Origin: Paenibacillus sp. OVF10
GTDB lineage: Bacteria > Bacillota > Bacilli > Paenibacillales > Paenibacillaceae
Direction of reading: 5' to 3'
DNA: 64,000 nt
NCBI GenBank assembly: GCA_022836915.1
Contig: CP094668.1
Location: 2,976,001 to 3,040,000, forward strand
The notes under the pieces were generated by a model. The model was given only the letters and a program-made list of their open reading frames with translations. It was not told the origin of the DNA and searched no databases. A program made the translations under genes and the position numbers. Shown piece after piece: positions 44,944 through 54,447 of this stretch (within the stretch, counting starts at the first letter, position 1; each line of letters opens with the position of its first letter).

Positions 44944-44959
44944 AATCAATATATGGTGT
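44944..44959 (+). promoter_or_regulatory. NrdR box 1
   Basis: AATCAATATATGGTGT resembles the NrdR consensus ACACWATATATWGTGT. Confidence 0.65.
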
Positions 44960-44976
44960 ATTATACTGAATTTATA

Positions 44977-44992
44977 TCACTATATGTGGTGT
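44977..44992 (+). promoter_or_regulatory. NrdR box 2
   Basis: TCACTATATGTGGTGT resembles the NrdR consensus and lies 33 bases (about three helical turns) from box 1, the usual spacing of paired NrdR sites. Confidence 0.7.
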
Positions 44993-45053
44993 TTTATCAT
45001 AATTTACTCTTGTAGTGAAAATGTAGCGTTATTCGGGGAGGTTGAACGTAGCG

Positions 45054-47693
45054 ATGAAATCAAACCAACGATCGCATCAATTAGAAGGACTTAGCGAAAA
45101 AATATTTCTGGACCGATACGCCTGGAAGGACGCTGATTCGAATCATGCCAAGGTCGGAGATGTGGTATTGGTATTAACGAAGGATGATCCCAAGTTCCCA
45201 ACCAAGGAAGTGGGCGAAATCATAGAACGTCAGGGTCAGCTTGTACAGGTAAGAACTCGAAGCGGAGAGATGATCGAGACAAGTGTGGAGAAATTGACAC
45301 TCAACATAGAAAAAACACCGGAAGAGATGTGGGACCGTCTTGCCATAGCGATGGCTTCTGTCGAATCCACAGCCGATAAGCGGGCAACGTGGGAGTCCAA
45401 GTTCCGCTCTGTGTTGGAAGATTGGAAGTTAGTACCCGGAGGCCGAATTGCTGCGGGTGCGGGGGCAAGCGATGAGTTGACACTCTTCAATTGTTATGTC
45501 ATTCCATCTCCGCAAGACAGTCGGGGTGGCATCATGAGAACCTTGACCGAGATGACGGAAATTATGGCACGTGGTGGGGGTGTTGGCATTAATTTGTCCT
45601 CTTTGCGTCCTCGCCGAGCGGTGGTGAAAGGTGTCAACGGATCATCCAGCGGTTCCGTATCGTGGGGCGGATTGTTCAGTTATACGACTGGACTGATTGA
45701 ACAGGGCGGAAGCCGCCGGGGTGCGCTCATGCTGATGATGAATGACTGGCATCCGGATGTGCTTGATTTTATTACCGTGAAACAAACGATGGGGCAGGTG
45801 ACCAATGCCAATCTGTCTGTATGTGTGAGCAACGCATTTATGGAGGCTGTCAAGCAGGACGGAGATTGGGACTTGGTTTTCCCTGATACGAACGATCCGG
45901 ACTACGACACCGAGTGGAACGGGGATATGCAGCAATGGAAAGCCGCAGGTCATTCGGTGGTGCACTATCGTACGCTGAAGGCTCGCGAAATCTGGCATAC
46001 CATTATTGAATCAGCCTGGAAATCGGCAGAGCCTGGTGTGGTATTCATGGAGTATTACAACCAGATGTCCAACAGCTGGTACTTCAATCCGATTATCTGT
46101 ACTAATCCTTGCGCGGAACAGGGTCTGCCTGCCTGGGGTGTATGTAATCTGTCAGCGATCAATCTGTCCAAATTCTACGATGAAACAAATCATGATGTGG
46201 CATGGGATGAACTGGCGGAAACCACTCGCATCTCGGCTAGATTTTTGGACAATGTCATCGATGCAACACCATATCATTTTGAGGAAAATAGATTGAATCA
46301 GCAGCGTGAACGCCGGGTTGGACTTGGCACAATGGGACTGGCAGAGCTGATGATTAAGCTGCGTATACGATATGGCAGTCCTGAATCTCTTGTTTTTCTG
46401 GATAAACTGTATGGGTTCATGGCAAAGGAGGCCTACCTGGCATCGGCAGAGATTGCAGCAGAGAAGGGTGCTTTCCCAGCTTTCGAAGCTGAACCGTACT
46501 TACAGAGTGGATTCATGAAAAACATGGTTGCGACGTACCCTGAAGTGGGAGAGGCCATTCGTAAACAGGGCATTCGAAATGTCACACTGATCACTCAGGC
46601 GCCAACGGGAAGTACTGGTACGATGGTGGGCACATCCACAGGTATTGAGCCGTATTTTGCCTTCAAGTATTTCCGTCAAAGCCGTCTAGGTTATGATGAA
46701 CAGTTCGTACCGATTGCACAAGACTGGCTGGATAAACATCCGGGTGAAGTTTTACCAGATTATTATGTGACGGCGATGGATCTGTCGGCTGAGAATCATA
46801 TCCGGGTGCAGGCTGCGATCCAGCACTGGGTGGATAGCTCAATCTCGAAGACGGCCAACTGTCCCGCTGATTTTACAGTGGAGGATACGGCTGAGCTGTA
46901 CGAACTAGCCTTCGACCTAGGCTGCAAGGGAGTAACGATATACCGCGACGGCAGCAGGGATGTGCAGGTGTTATCCACGTCGAAGAAGGAAGCGACCCAG
47001 GCTGAAGATCAGAACACGGCAGAAGCTGAAGAGAAGACAGTCGTATCTGCCATAGAAAACCCGAATAATGCTGAAGTGCAGGCAAGTGATGGGACTTCCA
47101 ATAGCCAGGACGGTGTTAGTACGCATTCTTCCGAGCAAACCCCTTCCTCTTCTACAGTGCTGGATAAACAATACAGAAGCCGTCCTCAAGTACTGCGCGG
47201 TGCGACATACAAAATCAATACGCCATTTGGCATGGCTTACATTACGATCAATGATCTGGAGGGAACGCCGGGTGAGATCTTCCTGAACGTGGGCAAAGCG
47301 GGATCGGACGTGTTTGCCATGGCTGAGGCACTCGGTCGAGTGTGCTCTCTGTTCCTGCGATACGGAGATCATGGGCACAAGGTTGAACTGTTGATCAAAC
47401 ATCTCAAGGGAATCGGTGGTTCGGGTGCGATTGGCTTCGGGGCCAACCGGGTGGAATCGATTGCTGATGCAGTCGCCAAAGCATTGGAAAGTCATGTACA
47501 AAGCGATGTGCAGGGGAACGAACCTGAAGCATTAATAGAACAGAATCAAGTGGAGAGCACGTATCCAAAAGTGGAGGATCAGAAAACCTTTACCGAATCG
47601 AGAGATTTATGTCCTTCATGCGGCTCGGCATCCCTGATGAATGTGGAAGGATGCAAAACATGCAGCAGCTGTGGGTACAGTAAATGCAATTAA
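45054..47693 (+). CDS. nrdJ: Vitamin B12-dependent (class II) ribonucleotide reductase
   Basis: NrdJ makes deoxyribonucleotides using adenosylcobalamin. The 879-aa protein has the substrate-site Cys in TLFNCYVIPSP, RGGGVGINLSSLRPR, the radical Cys and Glu region NPCAEQGLPAWGVCNLSAIN, and the phosphate-binding TQAPTGSTGTMVG. The C-terminus carries a zinc-ribbon-like CPSCGS ... CKTCSSCGYSKC that re-reduces the active site. A Thr/Ser/Glu-rich insert (~645-705) precedes the last domain. GGGGAGG lies 12 bases before ATG 45054; TTG 45042 touches it. Two NrdR boxes regulate it. No cobalamin riboswitch was seen. Confidence 0.95.
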   Translation: MKSNQRSHQLEGLSEKIFLDRYAWKDADSNHAKVGDVVLVLTKDDPKFPTKEVGEIIERQGQLVQVRTRSGEMIETSVEKLTLNIEKTPEEMWDRLAIAMASVESTADKRATWESKFRSVLEDWKLVPGGRIAAGAGASDELTLFNCYVIPSPQDSRGGIMRTLTEMTEIMARGGGVGINLSSLRPRRAVVKGVNGSSSGSVSWGGLFSYTTGLIEQGGSRRGALMLMMNDWHPDVLDFITVKQTMGQVTNANLSVCVSNAFMEAVKQDGDWDLVFPDTNDPDYDTEWNGDMQQWKAAGHSVVHYRTLKAREIWHTIIESAWKSAEPGVVFMEYYNQMSNSWYFNPIICTNPCAEQGLPAWGVCNLSAINLSKFYDETNHDVAWDELAETTRISARFLDNVIDATPYHFEENRLNQQRERRVGLGTMGLAELMIKLRIRYGSPESLVFLDKLYGFMAKEAYLASAEIAAEKGAFPAFEAEPYLQSGFMKNMVATYPEVGEAIRKQGIRNVTLITQAPTGSTGTMVGTSTGIEPYFAFKYFRQSRLGYDEQFVPIAQDWLDKHPGEVLPDYYVTAMDLSAENHIRVQAAIQHWVDSSISKTANCPADFTVEDTAELYELAFDLGCKGVTIYRDGSRDVQVLSTSKKEATQAEDQNTAEAEEKTVVSAIENPNNAEVQASDGTSNSQDGVSTHSSEQTPSSSTVLDKQYRSRPQVLRGATYKINTPFGMAYITINDLEGTPGEIFLNVGKAGSDVFAMAEALGRVCSLFLRYGDHGHKVELLIKHLKGIGGSGAIGFGANRVESIADAVAKALESHVQSDVQGNEPEALIEQNQVESTYPKVEDQKTFTESRDLCPSCGSASLMNVEGCKTCSSCGYSKCN

Positions 47694-47718
47694 ATATCTC
47701 TTGAAAAAAGAGAAAAAG

Positions 47719-47761
47719 AAAGGCACTCCTGACTCCATTACGAAGTCAGGAATGCCTTTTG
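47719..47761. terminator. Bidirectional terminator
   Basis: AAAGGCA-TCCTGACT pairs with AGTCAGGA-TGCCTTT between the convergent nrdJ and cat genes. Confidence 0.88.
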
Positions 47762-47773
47762 TCATTTAGATAA

Positions 47774-48421
47774 CTAACACCAATCTTGGCATCGATCTGC
47801 AAGTGATTGCAATTCATTAAATACAACACCAGCATGGTAGCCGTCGCACACGGCGTGATGTAACTGAACGGATAAGGGAAGATATACTTTATCGTTCTGT
47901 TGAACATATTTCCCCATCGTGAAAATAGGCAACAAGTAGGTTCCCTCATTGTAAATATTCAGATTAAATCCCGTAAAGTTCACCCAAGGAATACTGGAAA
48001 CGGGAAAAGTATTTGGCGGTTCATTGGGTTTGGCAACAAATTGTTTGTGATCTTTGTAATTCTTCATATCTTCCAGATAACGAATGTGGAATGTCTCGAA
48101 ATCTTCATGGAATGCTGTCCAGATCGTTGAGAAACTTTTGTCGTCCTCATGAAAAATCGTATAACTCGGAGACATTTCGTCCCAGTAGCCCAATTTCCCC
48201 TCGGCATCAAAACAGGTTCGAAATTCCCTGTGTGCATTGACGACCGTAGAGATCATGTGAATAAGAGCGGGATAGAACTTCAATCCTTTAAGCTTGAGTT
48301 TAGCAATCAATAGCGTGATATCCAGATTAGCAGTTATGCTGTAGGTACATCTGACCTGATTCAAGTAGTGGTCAAAGTATGGCTTTCGATCCCACTGATC
48401 TAACACGATTGAATTAAACAT
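47774..48421 (-). CDS. cat: Chloramphenicol acetyltransferase, type A
   Basis: CAT acetylates chloramphenicol with acetyl-CoA. The 215-aa protein has the catalytic motif VQLHHAVCDGYHAG (His-His-x3-Asp-Gly) and conserved blocks such as IPWVNFTGFNLN and LLPIFTMGKY, the trimeric classical CAT fold. AGGAGG lies 8 bases before the ATG, inside one arm of an 11-bp hairpin. A leader peptide precedes it (see 48458-48487). The gene is chromosomal here with no mobile element next to it. Confidence 0.93.
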   Translation of the reverse strand: MFNSIVLDQWDRKPYFDHYLNQVRCTYSITANLDITLLIAKLKLKGLKFYPALIHMISTVVNAHREFRTCFDAEGKLGYWDEMSPSYTIFHEDDKSFSTIWTAFHEDFETFHIRYLEDMKNYKDHKQFVAKPNEPPNTFPVSSIPWVNFTGFNLNIYNEGTYLLPIFTMGKYVQQNDKVYLPLSVQLHHAVCDGYHAGVVFNELQSLADRCQDWC

Positions 48422-48429
48422 AAGTTATA

Positions 48430-48466
48430 ACCTCCTAAATTTGAATAATGCCTTCATTTAGGAGGT
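48430..48466 (-). promoter_or_regulatory. cat translational attenuator hairpin
   Basis: ACCTCCTAAAT and ATTTAGGAGGT form a perfect 11-bp stem with a 15-base loop. The 3' arm contains the cat ribosome binding site; the 5' arm overlaps the last codons of the leader peptide. This is the arrangement of inducible cat genes of Gram-positive bacteria, in which drug-stalled ribosomes on the leader open the hairpin. Confidence 0.88.
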
Positions 48467-48487
48467 ATATTTGACTGATTTGACCAT
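48458..48487 (-). CDS. cat leader peptide, 9 aa
   Basis: A minus-strand frame reads MVKSVKYTS and stop, with GATAGG just upstream of the ATG. Its stop lies in the 5' arm of the attenuator. It resembles the leaders of cat-86 (MVKTDKISSS) and staphylococcal plasmid cat genes, whose sequence and length make ribosomes stall with chloramphenicol. Confidence 0.8.
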   Translation of the reverse strand: MVKSVKYTS

Positions 48488-48651
48488 ATCCTATCACATT
48501 CCCAGTATCGTATTTTAGAAATTGACCATCTCAGTATAACATGATACTGAATGTGTCGCTTATAGCGAAATCCTCTGCAAAACGCTTTTTCAACCAGCTT
48601 CTTTACTTTATAATTAAAGTTGTCTTTATAACGAAGAAGAGAGGGGATTAG

Positions 48652-49212
48652 ATGCGTCAGCCGATAGAAGAACCCATATTTTATTCTTATCCTGGAATGG
48701 TAGCGGTGGTGACTTCACGTCATGAGGGAGTCCAGAATGTGATGGCGTCCGGATGGCATACATACATCGGATCATCACCAGGCGTATATGGCATCTCCCT
48801 TCGTAAGGAAACATACTCCTATGAACTCATTGAGAAGAGCGGTGTATTCGGTGTTCATTTCCTACCAGGTCATCGATCGGAGTGGATTCAAGCTGCAGGA
48901 ACGTTCAGTGGAAGAGATACGGATAAATTCAAAAGATTCGGCATTCCATATGAGGAAGGAATCAAGGTAAGTGTACCCATTTTGACAGACGCTTATTTTG
49001 CTTATGAATGCAAGGTTATGGACATTACGACATATGGTGACCATGAATGGATTGCAGGCGAAGTGTTGCAGCGATATCAGGATCAGAAGTACTTTCTGGA
49101 GAATGGAATGGTTGATCTGGAGAAGTTGCAAATCCCAATGTACACAGGGCGTTCAGCATACCGGATCATGGATGCGAGGACAGAAGAAAAGATTCACCCG
49201 TTCCACCTCTAG
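48652..49212 (+). CDS. Flavin reductase-like (FMN-binding split-barrel) protein
   Basis: The 186-aa protein has the flavin reductase-like fold: YPGMVAVVTSRHEGVQNVMA, ASGWHTYIGSSPGVYGISLR and SGVFGVHFLPGHR are the usual flavin-contact regions. Such proteins reduce FMN with NAD(P)H or bind it for a partner oxygenase; no partner is adjacent. GAGAGGGG lies five or six bases before the ATG. A short terminator follows. Confidence 0.82.
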   Translation: MRQPIEEPIFYSYPGMVAVVTSRHEGVQNVMASGWHTYIGSSPGVYGISLRKETYSYELIEKSGVFGVHFLPGHRSEWIQAAGTFSGRDTDKFKRFGIPYEEGIKVSVPILTDAYFAYECKVMDITTYGDHEWIAGEVLQRYQDQKYFLENGMVDLEKLQIPMYTGRSAYRIMDARTEEKIHPFHL

Positions 49213-49283
49213 GGTCCTAGGCAAGAAGAAGCAATTATGAGCAAAACTTTCAATCCGGTCTGACATAGGTTTATAATGGATAT

Positions 49284-49312
49284 TGGCTGCTGAGCAAGTC
49301 GGCAGCCTTTTG
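49284..49312 (+). terminator. Rho-independent terminator
   Basis: GGCTGC-TGAGCAAGTCG-GCAGCC is followed by TTTTG. Confidence 0.7.
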
Positions 49313-49786
49313 TTATGAATTCAATTGTTTCAATCGATATATGCGTGGGTATGCTGGTTTGCGCAAGTGGGACAGGTAATTTTAGCCACTCGATGAAAAG
49401 TACTATATTTAACGACAAAATTAGAGTATGATTTTACAGCTATATGAGCTGGCAGGAAAGGTTACATCGGTTTAATCGTTTGTAACTATTGCTGTAAAGT
49501 ATGAGGCTTATTTCGGGCGTATAATGCTAAACGTGAACTCACGAATGAATATAAAGAATATTTTAATAATTAAACTTAATGGACAGGCAATTCGTCTTCT
49601 TTAATATTATAGAATTCACACAGAATGTAGCATCATCGGATAGTGCTTCAAACAGAAGCTTTTCTTATGTTGTAAATGAAAGATGGAAGGTGCAATACGT
49701 ATGTTAATGACAACCAGAACGATCAGGAGTTCCTTTATGCCCCCAACACCGATGTTGTTGACCCACAGTAATAAGGAGGGGCATGC
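49313..49786. other. Intergenic region, nothing recognised
   Basis: About 470 AT-rich bases separate the flavin reductase-like gene from the acyltransferase. I see no conserved RNA, no convincing frame and no clear operator; the promoter of the next gene must be here. Confidence 0.5.
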
Positions 49787-51880
49787 ATGTCACAATCGTT
49801 AAATCGTAAGAGACATATGAACGGACTTGACGGCTTGCGAGCCATCGCTGTAATTGCGGTAATCGCGTATCATCTGAATTTGGATTTTATTCCGGGCGGA
49901 CTGCTCGGTGTAGGGATATTCTTTGTTCTCTCGGGATATTTAATTACAGATATTCTCGTGTCACAGTGGCAGGAACATGGACGCATTTCACTCGGTGATT
50001 TCTGGGTAAGACGGGTAAGGCGTTTGCTTCCAGGCATGCTGACCATGACAGCTGTGGTGATGATCTGGTTGGCTTGTACAGATCCATCCCGGCTTGCTGC
50101 GCTTCGTGGTGATATCGTTTCGGGTGTATTATACATAAGCAATTGGTGGTATATCTTTCACAACGTTTCCTATTTCGAAAGTTTTGGCCCTCCATCACCG
50201 TTTGGCCATTTCTGGTCGCTGGCTGTGGAAGAGCAATTTTATCTTATATGGCCTCTTCTACTGATCGCAGCAATCGTAGTGTTCAAAAGAAAGGGATGGC
50301 TGGTCGTCTTCATTGTTGTCGCAGCTGAATTGTCTGCTGGTGCAATGGCCATCATGTATAATCCGGATTTGGACCCGAGCCGTGTATATTATGGAACAGA
50401 CACGCGGGCATTTGCACTGCTTGCTGGTGCTGCTCTTGCCGTGGTGTGGCCTAGTCGCAAGCTATCGAGCTCTCTGCCTGGCATGAACCGGATTGTGCTC
50501 GATGTATCAGGACTTGCTGCGCTTGCTTTATTAATCTACATGATGCTGAATAGCAGTGAATATGATCCGTTTCTGTATCAAGGGGGCATGGTGCTTCAGG
50601 CTATTGCAACAACGTTGCTGGTAGCGGTGTTGGCTCACCCATCGTCTTTCCTAGGACGTATCATTGGAGCGAAGCCACTACGCTGGATCGGAGAGCGATC
50701 CTACGGATTATATCTGTGGCATTATCCTGTCATTATGTTAACCAATCCCGCGGTGGATACGGGAGGAGCACATCCTGTACGAATCATTTTACAGGTTGCT
50801 GCAACGGTTGTACTGGCTTCATTGTCTCTTAAATATATTGAAAATCCGATTCGGTACAACGGATTCCGTGATTCTTGGTCCCGATTATGGGGAAGAGGGC
50901 GGTCATCGATCAGTATACGTAACGTATGGTGGAAGCGGGCAGGTCTGTTGATGACGATTCTACTGTTGTCCTATACGGTATCCCAGATGATGGTCTCACA
51001 TGCAGCGAACTCCGACTCCCATTCGGTATCGATGTCCAACACATTGAATGGAGAGAATTCCGTGGCGGAGGAACAGGGACAGGATGTGTTGCCAGCTATT
51101 ACAGGAACGTCAGGCTCTGGCCAAAAGAACGATGCTCATACACATAAACCGGAAGCAGGAACGAAAGATGATCCGGGGAAAAACGAGAAGCCAACAGGAG
51201 AGTCTGCTCCAGACTCGAAACCTGACGACCAAGACAATTCAGTGAATCCTGGCAAGGACGATCAGTCTGAAGATAAGCCGGCCGATGACTCCGTGACTAA
51301 CGAGAATGATACACCAGATGACGCTGGAGCGAATCAATCCGATAATACGGATCATACGGATGATACACCTGATTCATCTCAGGACAATGAAGAAACGGCT
51401 CCTCCTGCCCAGGATGGCAAGGTTCATTATACCGTCATTGGAGATTCGGTGATATTGGATGCAAAACCGTATCTGGAGCAAAGTATATCGGGAGTGTATG
51501 TGGACGGACATGTCGGTCGTCAGATGTGGCAGGCAGGTGATGTATTGGAAGGTCTGAAACAAAACAACCAAATGGGCAGCAAAGTGGTGCTGGAGCTCGG
51601 GACGAATGGTTCCTTTAACTCCAAAAACTTGAATGCTGTGCTTGATTATCTCAAGGATGAGGATCGGGTATATCTGGTTACTGTGCGCGTACCTCGTCCG
51701 TGGGAACGAACGGTGAACAGGGCTTTGAATGAGGCAGCATCCAAATACAGCAATGTCTCGTTGATTGACTGGAACAGTGCAAGTGAGGGACATGACGAAT
51801 ATTTTGAAAAAGACGGCGTACATCTCACTACGCAAGGATCCGAAGCTTTTGCAGAACTGGTGAAAAAAAGTATCCAATAA
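49787..51880 (+). CDS. OatA-like acyltransferase 3 with SGNH domain
   Basis: This 697-aa membrane protein resembles peptidoglycan O-acetyltransferase OatA. Residues ~1-420 form an acyltransferase-3 domain with ten or eleven helices and the motif NGLDGLRAIAVIAVIAYH; HFWSLAVEEQFYLIWPL is the second signature. A long acidic linker (~440-540, rich in Asp, Glu, Pro, Asn) leads to an extracellular SGNH domain with VIGDSVILD, ELGTNGSF and KDGVHLTTQG (Ser, Asn and Asp-His catalytic sites). AAGGAGGGG precedes the ATG. The acceptor could also be another wall polymer. Confidence 0.9.
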   Translation: MSQSLNRKRHMNGLDGLRAIAVIAVIAYHLNLDFIPGGLLGVGIFFVLSGYLITDILVSQWQEHGRISLGDFWVRRVRRLLPGMLTMTAVVMIWLACTDPSRLAALRGDIVSGVLYISNWWYIFHNVSYFESFGPPSPFGHFWSLAVEEQFYLIWPLLLIAAIVVFKRKGWLVVFIVVAAELSAGAMAIMYNPDLDPSRVYYGTDTRAFALLAGAALAVVWPSRKLSSSLPGMNRIVLDVSGLAALALLIYMMLNSSEYDPFLYQGGMVLQAIATTLLVAVLAHPSSFLGRIIGAKPLRWIGERSYGLYLWHYPVIMLTNPAVDTGGAHPVRIILQVAATVVLASLSLKYIENPIRYNGFRDSWSRLWGRGRSSISIRNVWWKRAGLLMTILLLSYTVSQMMVSHAANSDSHSVSMSNTLNGENSVAEEQGQDVLPAITGTSGSGQKNDAHTHKPEAGTKDDPGKNEKPTGESAPDSKPDDQDNSVNPGKDDQSEDKPADDSVTNENDTPDDAGANQSDNTDHTDDTPDSSQDNEETAPPAQDGKVHYTVIGDSVILDAKPYLEQSISGVYVDGHVGRQMWQAGDVLEGLKQNNQMGSKVVLELGTNGSFNSKNLNAVLDYLKDEDRVYLVTVRVPRPWERTVNRALNEAASKYSNVSLIDWNSASEGHDEYFEKDGVHLTTQGSEAFAELVKKSIQ

Positions 51881-51959
51881 TACGCAATCATATTTAATAC
51901 GATTTAGCACTTATTCATTATATATAGCCTGGGGTGAAGCTACCGACGGCTGCAACAAG

Positions 51960-51990
51960 AAAGAGCTCTCATTGTGAGGGCTCTTTTTAT
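51960..51990 (+). terminator. Rho-independent terminator
   Basis: AAAGAGCTCTC pairs with GAGGGCTCTTT around ATTGT, followed by a T run. Confidence 0.82.
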
Positions 51991-52079
51991 ATGTTAGGAA
52001 CAATTAGTCAGAAAAGTGAATTCCAAACAGGGAAACCGATATTTTTCACCCCTGCATCCGTGGATCGTCACCTTACGGT

Positions 52080-52095
52080 ATGATAGCGTTAACAT
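52080..52095 (+). promoter_or_regulatory. cre (CcpA) site of the sugar transport locus
   Basis: ATGATAGCGTTAACAT fits the cre consensus WTGNNARCGNWWWCAW at every position. It overlaps a possible TATGAT -10 box and lies 42 bases before the substrate-binding protein start, suiting catabolite repression. Confidence 0.82.
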
Positions 52096-52136
52096 TTACA
52101 ATAAGTGTATTCAAATCGCCGAGGGGGATTATAGAG

Positions 52137-53450
52137 ATGTTGAAAAAATGGCTTTCGGGTTTCCTGGCAATAACATTGTTCTCCATTATTCTGGCTGGTT
52201 GTGCTGGCGGGGACACTTCAGAAGGAGGCAGCGGCAATGACAAAGTAACCGTCACTCTCTGGCACAACTGGACCGGACAGGATGCAAAGGCGGTTGCGAT
52301 GCGCAAAATAATTGAAGATTTTCGCGCGGCGCATCCAGATATTGAAGTTGTGGATGAAGGCCTGCCAACAGATGGTCTCAAAACTCGGCTTCGTACGGTG
52401 GCAGCTGCCAACGAGATGCCAGACCTGTTCGTGATGTGGCCGGATGCCATGACTAAGGAATTTGTAAAAGGGGATCTGTTACAACCCATTAATACAGAGC
52501 TGGACGCAAAGCCAGAGTGGAAAGATAACTTTATCCCCAATGCATTGGACGGATACACCGTAGACGGGAATATCTACTCCGTGCCCATGAATCTGGCGCC
52601 GAGTTCCTTCATTTATTACAATGAAGCTTTGTTCAAACAGTACAACGTAAAAGTGCCTGAGACCTGGGCGGAACTGGAACAAGCGATTGCTACTTTTAAT
52701 CAAAATAAAGTCATCCCCATGGCACTTGGCAACAAAGCCAACTGGGTAGCTCAATCAACGATATTCAGTACACTGGCTGATCGGATTACCGGCACAGACT
52801 GGTTCCTGAAAGCGGCAGCACAAGAGGGTGCAAGCTTTACCGATCCACAATTTATTGAAGCCTTGAACAAGATGCAGGAGCTTGGCAACACCAAAGCATT
52901 CCAAGATGGATTCAACAGTATCGATGAGACACAGATGATGCAGCTTTATTTCCAAGGTAAGGCAGCGATGGTCATGAACGGCGGATGGGCCTTGGCAAAT
53001 CTGGTGAACAATGCACCTGAAGAGGTGCTGAACAACACACATATTACGATTCTTCCTCCAGTGGACGGAGGTCAGGGTGAACCAAGAACAACATCCGGTG
53101 TTGTAGGAACCGGGTTGGGTGTAAGTAAAAAGCTGAGCGGTGCACAAAAAGAGGCAGCGATGGAGCTGTTCTACGCGCTGGCAGGACCTGATGGTCAGAA
53201 GGCCACATTGGATAGCAGCACATTGGTGAGTTACAAGATTGATCTGGACAAAACCAAAGCACATCCATTGTTCGTAGAATTATATGATCTGATGCAGGAA
53301 GTGAAGATCACGCCAGTATACGATTCCAAGCTGGGGTCGGCAACGGTTGAGGTTATTAATAATGCATTGCAAGAGTTGCTTATGGGTGGCAAGGCCGAAG
53401 ACATTGCGGCTAAAATTCAGGCGGCTCAAGCCAATGCAGTTAGTCAGTAA
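52137..53450 (+). CDS. Sugar ABC transporter substrate-binding lipoprotein
   Basis: The 437-aa lipoprotein has a signal peptide ending in the lipobox ILAGC and the family 1 (MalE-like) solute-binding fold: TVTLWHNWTGQD, PDLFVMWPDAMTKEFV, DGNIYSVPMNLAPSSFIYYN and AAMVMNGGWALANL. ATG 52137 follows GAGGGGGA. It heads a locus with two permeases, a YesM/YesN pair and a beta-mannosidase, so manno-oligosaccharides are the likely ligands (inference). A hairpin after the gene probably reduces downstream transcription, as in other binding-protein operons. Confidence 0.92.
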   Translation: MLKKWLSGFLAITLFSIILAGCAGGDTSEGGSGNDKVTVTLWHNWTGQDAKAVAMRKIIEDFRAAHPDIEVVDEGLPTDGLKTRLRTVAAANEMPDLFVMWPDAMTKEFVKGDLLQPINTELDAKPEWKDNFIPNALDGYTVDGNIYSVPMNLAPSSFIYYNEALFKQYNVKVPETWAELEQAIATFNQNKVIPMALGNKANWVAQSTIFSTLADRITGTDWFLKAAAQEGASFTDPQFIEALNKMQELGNTKAFQDGFNSIDETQMMQLYFQGKAAMVMNGGWALANLVNNAPEEVLNNTHITILPPVDGGQGEPRTTSGVVGTGLGVSKKLSGAQKEAAMELFYALAGPDGQKATLDSSTLVSYKIDLDKTKAHPLFVELYDLMQEVKITPVYDSKLGSATVEVINNALQELLMGGKAEDIAAKIQAAQANAVSQ

Positions 53451-53459
53451 GCATTCGTT

Positions 53460-53489
53460 AAAACCCCTTCCCGGCAGGGAGGGGTTTTA
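53460..53489 (+). terminator. Intra-operon hairpin/attenuator
   Basis: AAAACCCCTTCC pairs with GGGAGGGGTTTT around a short loop. Placed between the abundant binding protein and the permeases, it probably lowers permease expression or stabilises the upstream mRNA. Confidence 0.7.
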
Positions 53490-53550
53490 AGTATGAATGG
53501 GATAGTCAGTTGCAAGTTGGTAAAGGAATTTATCGAAGGGAAGTGAACAG

Positions 53551-54432
53551 ATGAACGCACTGCGCAGTCGGCGTTTTATTATGCTGGGGTTGGCCCCGGC
53601 AGTCATCATTTATGCATTGTTTGTATTTGTACCGGTCGTGTGGTCGGCATACTACGGTTTCTTCAACTGGTCCGGCATCGGCGCATCCAAATATATTGGT
53701 GTGGATAATTACGTGGAGATCTGGCATGATCCTGTATTTTGGCGGGCGCTGAAAAATAACGTTATTTTTGTGTTGGCGTCGGTATTTGGACAAATTCCGT
53801 TAGCGCTTATGCTGGCGGTCATCTTACACAAAAGCAATCCATTACAGCGGTTTCTGCGCTCAGCCGTATTTCTGCCGATGGTGTTATCCACTGTAGTTAT
53901 CGGTATGATCTGGCAGTATATCTATCATCCGCAGATCGGGATATTAAACTTTCTGCTGGACGCACTGGGGCTTGAAAGTTGGAAGCTGCAATGGCTTTCC
54001 GATGACAAGATTGCCATTTTCTCATTGGTACCGCCGCTGCTCTGGAGCTTTGTCGGGTTGTATCTAATTATCTTCATCTCGGCGTTGCAGAATATTCCCG
54101 GCGAGATTCATGATGCTGCCAAAATAGACGGGGCTTCAGGAATCCGGAAGCTGGTATCCGTCTCTCTGCCCATGATCTGGGGTACGGTTCAGGTAGCGAT
54201 CATTCTATGTATTTCGGGTAGTCTGAAATCATTCGATCTGGTCTACATCATGACCAAGGGTGGTCCGGCACATGCGACGGAACTGCTTGCAACGTATATG
54301 TACAATTCCACCTTTACAACATACCGATATGGTTTTGGTAGTGCGATCTCAACAACCATCGTACTGATCTCCCTGCTGCTGATCGGAACAAGCCAGTGGT
54401 TAACCAGTCGCAAACGAAAAGAGAATCAATAG
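53551..54432 (+). CDS. Sugar ABC transporter permease (MalF-like)
   Basis: The 293-aa protein has six membrane helices and the EAA loop EIHDAAKIDGASGIRKLVSV that docks with the ATPase. The N-terminus LGLAPAVIIYALFVFVPVVW is typical of sugar permeases of this class. GAAGGGAAG precedes the ATG. It works with the next permease; the ATPase is not encoded in the locus and is probably a shared MsmX-type protein. Confidence 0.92.
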   Translation: MNALRSRRFIMLGLAPAVIIYALFVFVPVVWSAYYGFFNWSGIGASKYIGVDNYVEIWHDPVFWRALKNNVIFVLASVFGQIPLALMLAVILHKSNPLQRFLRSAVFLPMVLSTVVIGMIWQYIYHPQIGILNFLLDALGLESWKLQWLSDDKIAIFSLVPPLLWSFVGLYLIIFISALQNIPGEIHDAAKIDGASGIRKLVSVSLPMIWGTVQVAIILCISGSLKSFDLVYIMTKGGPAHATELLATYMYNSTFTTYRYGFGSAISTTIVLISLLLIGTSQWLTSRKRKENQ

Positions 54433-54447
54433 AGAGGAGGAGTTATC

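Noticed and set aside
44555..45053. Cobalamin riboswitch upstream of nrdJ
   Set aside because: The B12 box and other conserved blocks are not visible; NrdR boxes explain regulation better.
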